Source: JBBDWJ01 sp040902925 (GTDB taxonomy: Bacteria; Acidobacteriota; Terriglobia; Bryobacterales; UBA6623). Taken from it: a stretch of 15,561 nucleotides of DNA. The stretch is from contig JBBDWJ010000267.1 of assembly GCA_040902925.1 (NCBI GenBank), forward strand, positions 1 through 15,561, read 5' to 3'. A program made the translations under genes and the position numbers. The notes below the pieces were generated by a model. The model worked only from the letters and a program-made list of their open reading frames with translations. It was not told the origin of the DNA and did not search any database. How positions within the stretch are numbered: position 1 is the first letter of the stretch; every line of letters begins with the position of its first letter. Below are positions 13,914 through 15,561 of the stretch, piece after piece.

Positions 13914-15561
13914 TTAGTCGGCGGCCGAGTCCGCGAGTAACTCGTTGAGTGCGGCCGGGTCTACTGGCTTGACTAGGTGGCTGTCGAATCCCGCCTCCTC
14001 GGTGCGGCGCTGGTCCTCTTCTTGGCCCCAGCCGGTTAGGGCGATCAGCATCATGCCCTTACCCCAAGGCTGTTCGCGGATGCGGCGGCAGGCGTCGTAG
14101 CCATTCAGGTTCGGCATCCTGATGTCGAGCAGCATCACGTCGGGTCGGAAGCGCTCCGCCGCTTCGAGCGCCGCCAGGCCGTCGTAAGCGGTCTGGACCT
14201 CGTTGCCGCCCAGCCGCAGAAGCATGGCAAGCGAGTCAGCGTTGTCCTGTACGTCGTCCACGACCAGGATACGGCGGGCGGTCTTGGCCTTCGTCGCGCC
14301 ACTGTCGGCCGGCTCCAGTGTCGGCTGTGGTTTTGGCTCTTCGGCAAGAGCCGGCACGAGCACCGTGAACTCGCAGCCCTTGCCCCTACCAGCGCAATGG
14401 GCCTTGACGCTTCCCCCGTGCAGCTCGACCAGCCGCCGCACCAGCGATAGGCCGATGCCGAGTCCTCCTTGGGACCGCTCCAACGCGCCGTCCACCTGAA
14501 AGAACATCTCGAACAGGCCGGGCAGCTTCTCGGCGGGGATACCCACGCCGGTGTCCTTGACCCGCACCACGACTTCACCACCCTGCCGTTCGGCGGTCAG
14601 CCAGATATGTCCGCCACCGTCCGTGTACTTGGCCGCGTTGGTGAGCAGGTTCGTAAGCACCTGGGACAGCCGCACAAGGTCGGCGTACAAATAAATAGGT
14701 TCGGGCGGCAGCGTGACCGTTAGTTGGTGGCCGCACTGCTCGATGAGCGGCCGGCTGGACTCCACCGCCTCGCTGACGACCTCGGCCAGCTCGACCCGTT
14801 CCTTGCGTAGCTCCAGTTTGTCGCGCGTGATGCGGCTGATGTCGAGCAGGTCGTCGATGAGCCGGGTCATGTGGGCCACCTGCCGCTCGATCACGTCCCG
14901 GCTCAGACAGAGTTCGGGTTCATCCCGCCCGTTTAGGCGGAGCATTTGTACGGCGTATCGGATGGGGGCCAAGGGGTTTCGCAGTTCGTGGGCCAACGTC
15001 GCCAAGAACTCGTCCTTGCGGCGGTCCGCCTCCTTCAACTCGTTCAGCAGCCGCAGCCGCTCGTAGGCCACAGTGACGTATTGGCAGATCGTTTCCAGAA
15101 AGGCCACTTCGCCCGCGTCGAACTGGTCTTTCATCCGGCTGGCGAAGGAGAGCGTGCCGAGCAGCCGGTTCTCGGCCAGCAGCGGGTTGCAGGCGTAGGC
15201 CCGGATGCCAAAGGATTTGACCAACTGCACCTTCGGGTCATCCGACCCCTGGATGTGGGTCGCCACAATGGGCTGGCGGAGCAAGGCCACCGTCCCGCAG
15301 ACCGCCTGTCCGAACTCGATCCGGGTGATCGTCTGGGCGGTCTCGGCCGGGATGCCCGCGCACGACGCCAGCCGCAGGGCGTCGCCGCTGTCGTCCACCA
15401 CATAGTTGAAGTAAACGTCCACGCCGAGATGCGGGCCGATCTTCGCGAGCAGACTCCGCAGCATGGTGTCAGGGTCGTCGGCGGCCAGCAGCACCGCCGC
15501 CGCCTCCCAAAGCAGCCGCAGCTTCTCTTCCGACCGCTTGCGGTCTTCCACGTCGAGGCAC
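13914..15561 (-). CDS. Hybrid histidine kinase (PAS end, GAF, HisKA, HATPase, REC), N terminus beyond the window
   Basis: A two-component hybrid kinase that runs off the right edge. The first residues in the window, CLDVEDRKRSEEKL, look like the end of a PAS/PAC domain plus linker, so the GTG at 15551 is probably internal. Counting from that GTG: GAF domain about 15-165, dimerisation and phosphoacceptor region with H188 in LATLAHELRNPLAPIR, HATPase N box about 298-309 (LTNLLTNAAKYT), G1 DTGVGIP (333-339), G2 GGLGIGLSLV (362-371), and a C-terminal receiver with D432/D433, phosphoacceptor D476 (MLLDIRMP) and K528 (LVKP). No transmembrane segment is seen in this part, so a cytoplasmic sensor is likely. 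The attached receiver suggests phosphorelay or autoregulation. No partner regulator is adjacent, and its signal is unknown. Confidence 0.93.
   Translation of the reverse strand, partial: CLDVEDRKRSEEKLRLLWEAAAVLLAADDPDTMLRSLLAKIGPHLGVDVYFNYVVDDSGDALRLASCAGIPAETAQTITRIEFGQAVCGTVALLRQPIVATHIQGSDDPKVQLVKSFGIRAYACNPLLAENRLLGTLSFASRMKDQFDAGEVAFLETICQYVTVAYERLRLLNELKEADRRKDEFLATLAHELRNPLAPIRYAVQMLRLNGRDEPELCLSRDVIERQVAHMTRLIDDLLDISRITRDKLELRKERVELAEVVSEAVESSRPLIEQCGHQLTVTLPPEPIYLYADLVRLSQVLTNLLTNAAKYTDGGGHIWLTAERQGGEVVVRVKDTGVGIPAEKLPGLFEMFFQVDGALERSQGGLGIGLSLVRRLVELHGGSVKAHCAGRGKGCEFTVLVPALAEEPKPQPTLEPADSGATKAKTARRILVVDDVQDNADSLAMLLRLGGNEVQTAYDGLAALEAAERFRPDVMLLDIRMPNLNGYDACRRIREQPWGKGMMLIALTGWGQEEDQRRTEEAGFDSHLVKPVDPAALNELLADSAAD

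Overview
The window is GC-rich and tightly coded. Its gene set points to an acidobacterium of the Bryobacterales/Solibacter type: Tat-exported Gfo/Idh/MocA oxidoreductases and xylose-isomerase-like TIM barrels, a GMC dehydrogenase with a gluconate 2-dehydrogenase subunit 3, a small 'DFSGxW' lipoprotein-like protein, and the tail of a large beta-barrel receptor. This assignment is inferred from gene content; there is no rRNA or marker gene here. I see no tRNA, rRNA, CRISPR array, intact insertion sequence or phage gene.

Layout. (1) 1-4483, plus strand: the possible tail of an unknown gene, an ABC ATPase (78-857), its large integral-membrane partner (854-2584, GTGA overlap), a small secreted or lipoprotein-like protein (2624-3166) and a secreted PQQ-like beta-propeller (3236-4483). 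(2) 4484-6843, plus strand, a molybdenum-cofactor theme: a four-helix cytochrome b (4576-5280) overlaps by ATGA a Tat-exported sulfite-oxidase-fold molybdopterin enzyme (5277-6017), followed after a gap by a YiiM-like MOSC protein (6196-6843). (3) 7016-9447, plus strand: a Tat-exported Gfo/Idh/MocA oxidoreductase and a sugar-phosphate-isomerase-like TIM barrel, separated by a double hairpin. (4) 9499-9984, minus strand: a DinB-family protein. (5) 10308-12480, plus strand: a GMC flavoprotein with a four-cysteine motif and its Tat-signal-bearing small subunit, then a decayed C-terminal fragment of a TonB-dependent-receptor-like barrel (to 12668). (6) 12784-13686, minus strand: a second Tat-signal TIM-barrel isomerase. 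(7) 13914-15561, minus strand: a hybrid histidine kinase (end of a PAS domain, then GAF, HisKA, HATPase, REC) cut by the window edge.

How the parts may work together. The cytochrome b and molybdopterin protein look like one envelope redox enzyme: the catalytic subunit outside the membrane, exchanging electrons with the quinone pool through the cytochrome. The GMC dehydrogenase, its small subunit, the Gfo/Idh/MocA protein and the two TIM barrels together resemble a periplasmic oxidative sugar or glycoside pathway, in which a dehydrogenase makes a keto-sugar and the TIM-barrel and NAD(P)-dependent proteins cleave, isomerise or reduce it. That reading is a hypothesis; the genes lie in several transcription units. 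Several starts appear either leaderless (a -10-like hexamer 8-11 bases before ATG with no Shine-Dalgarno) or classically led by GAGG/AGGAGG.
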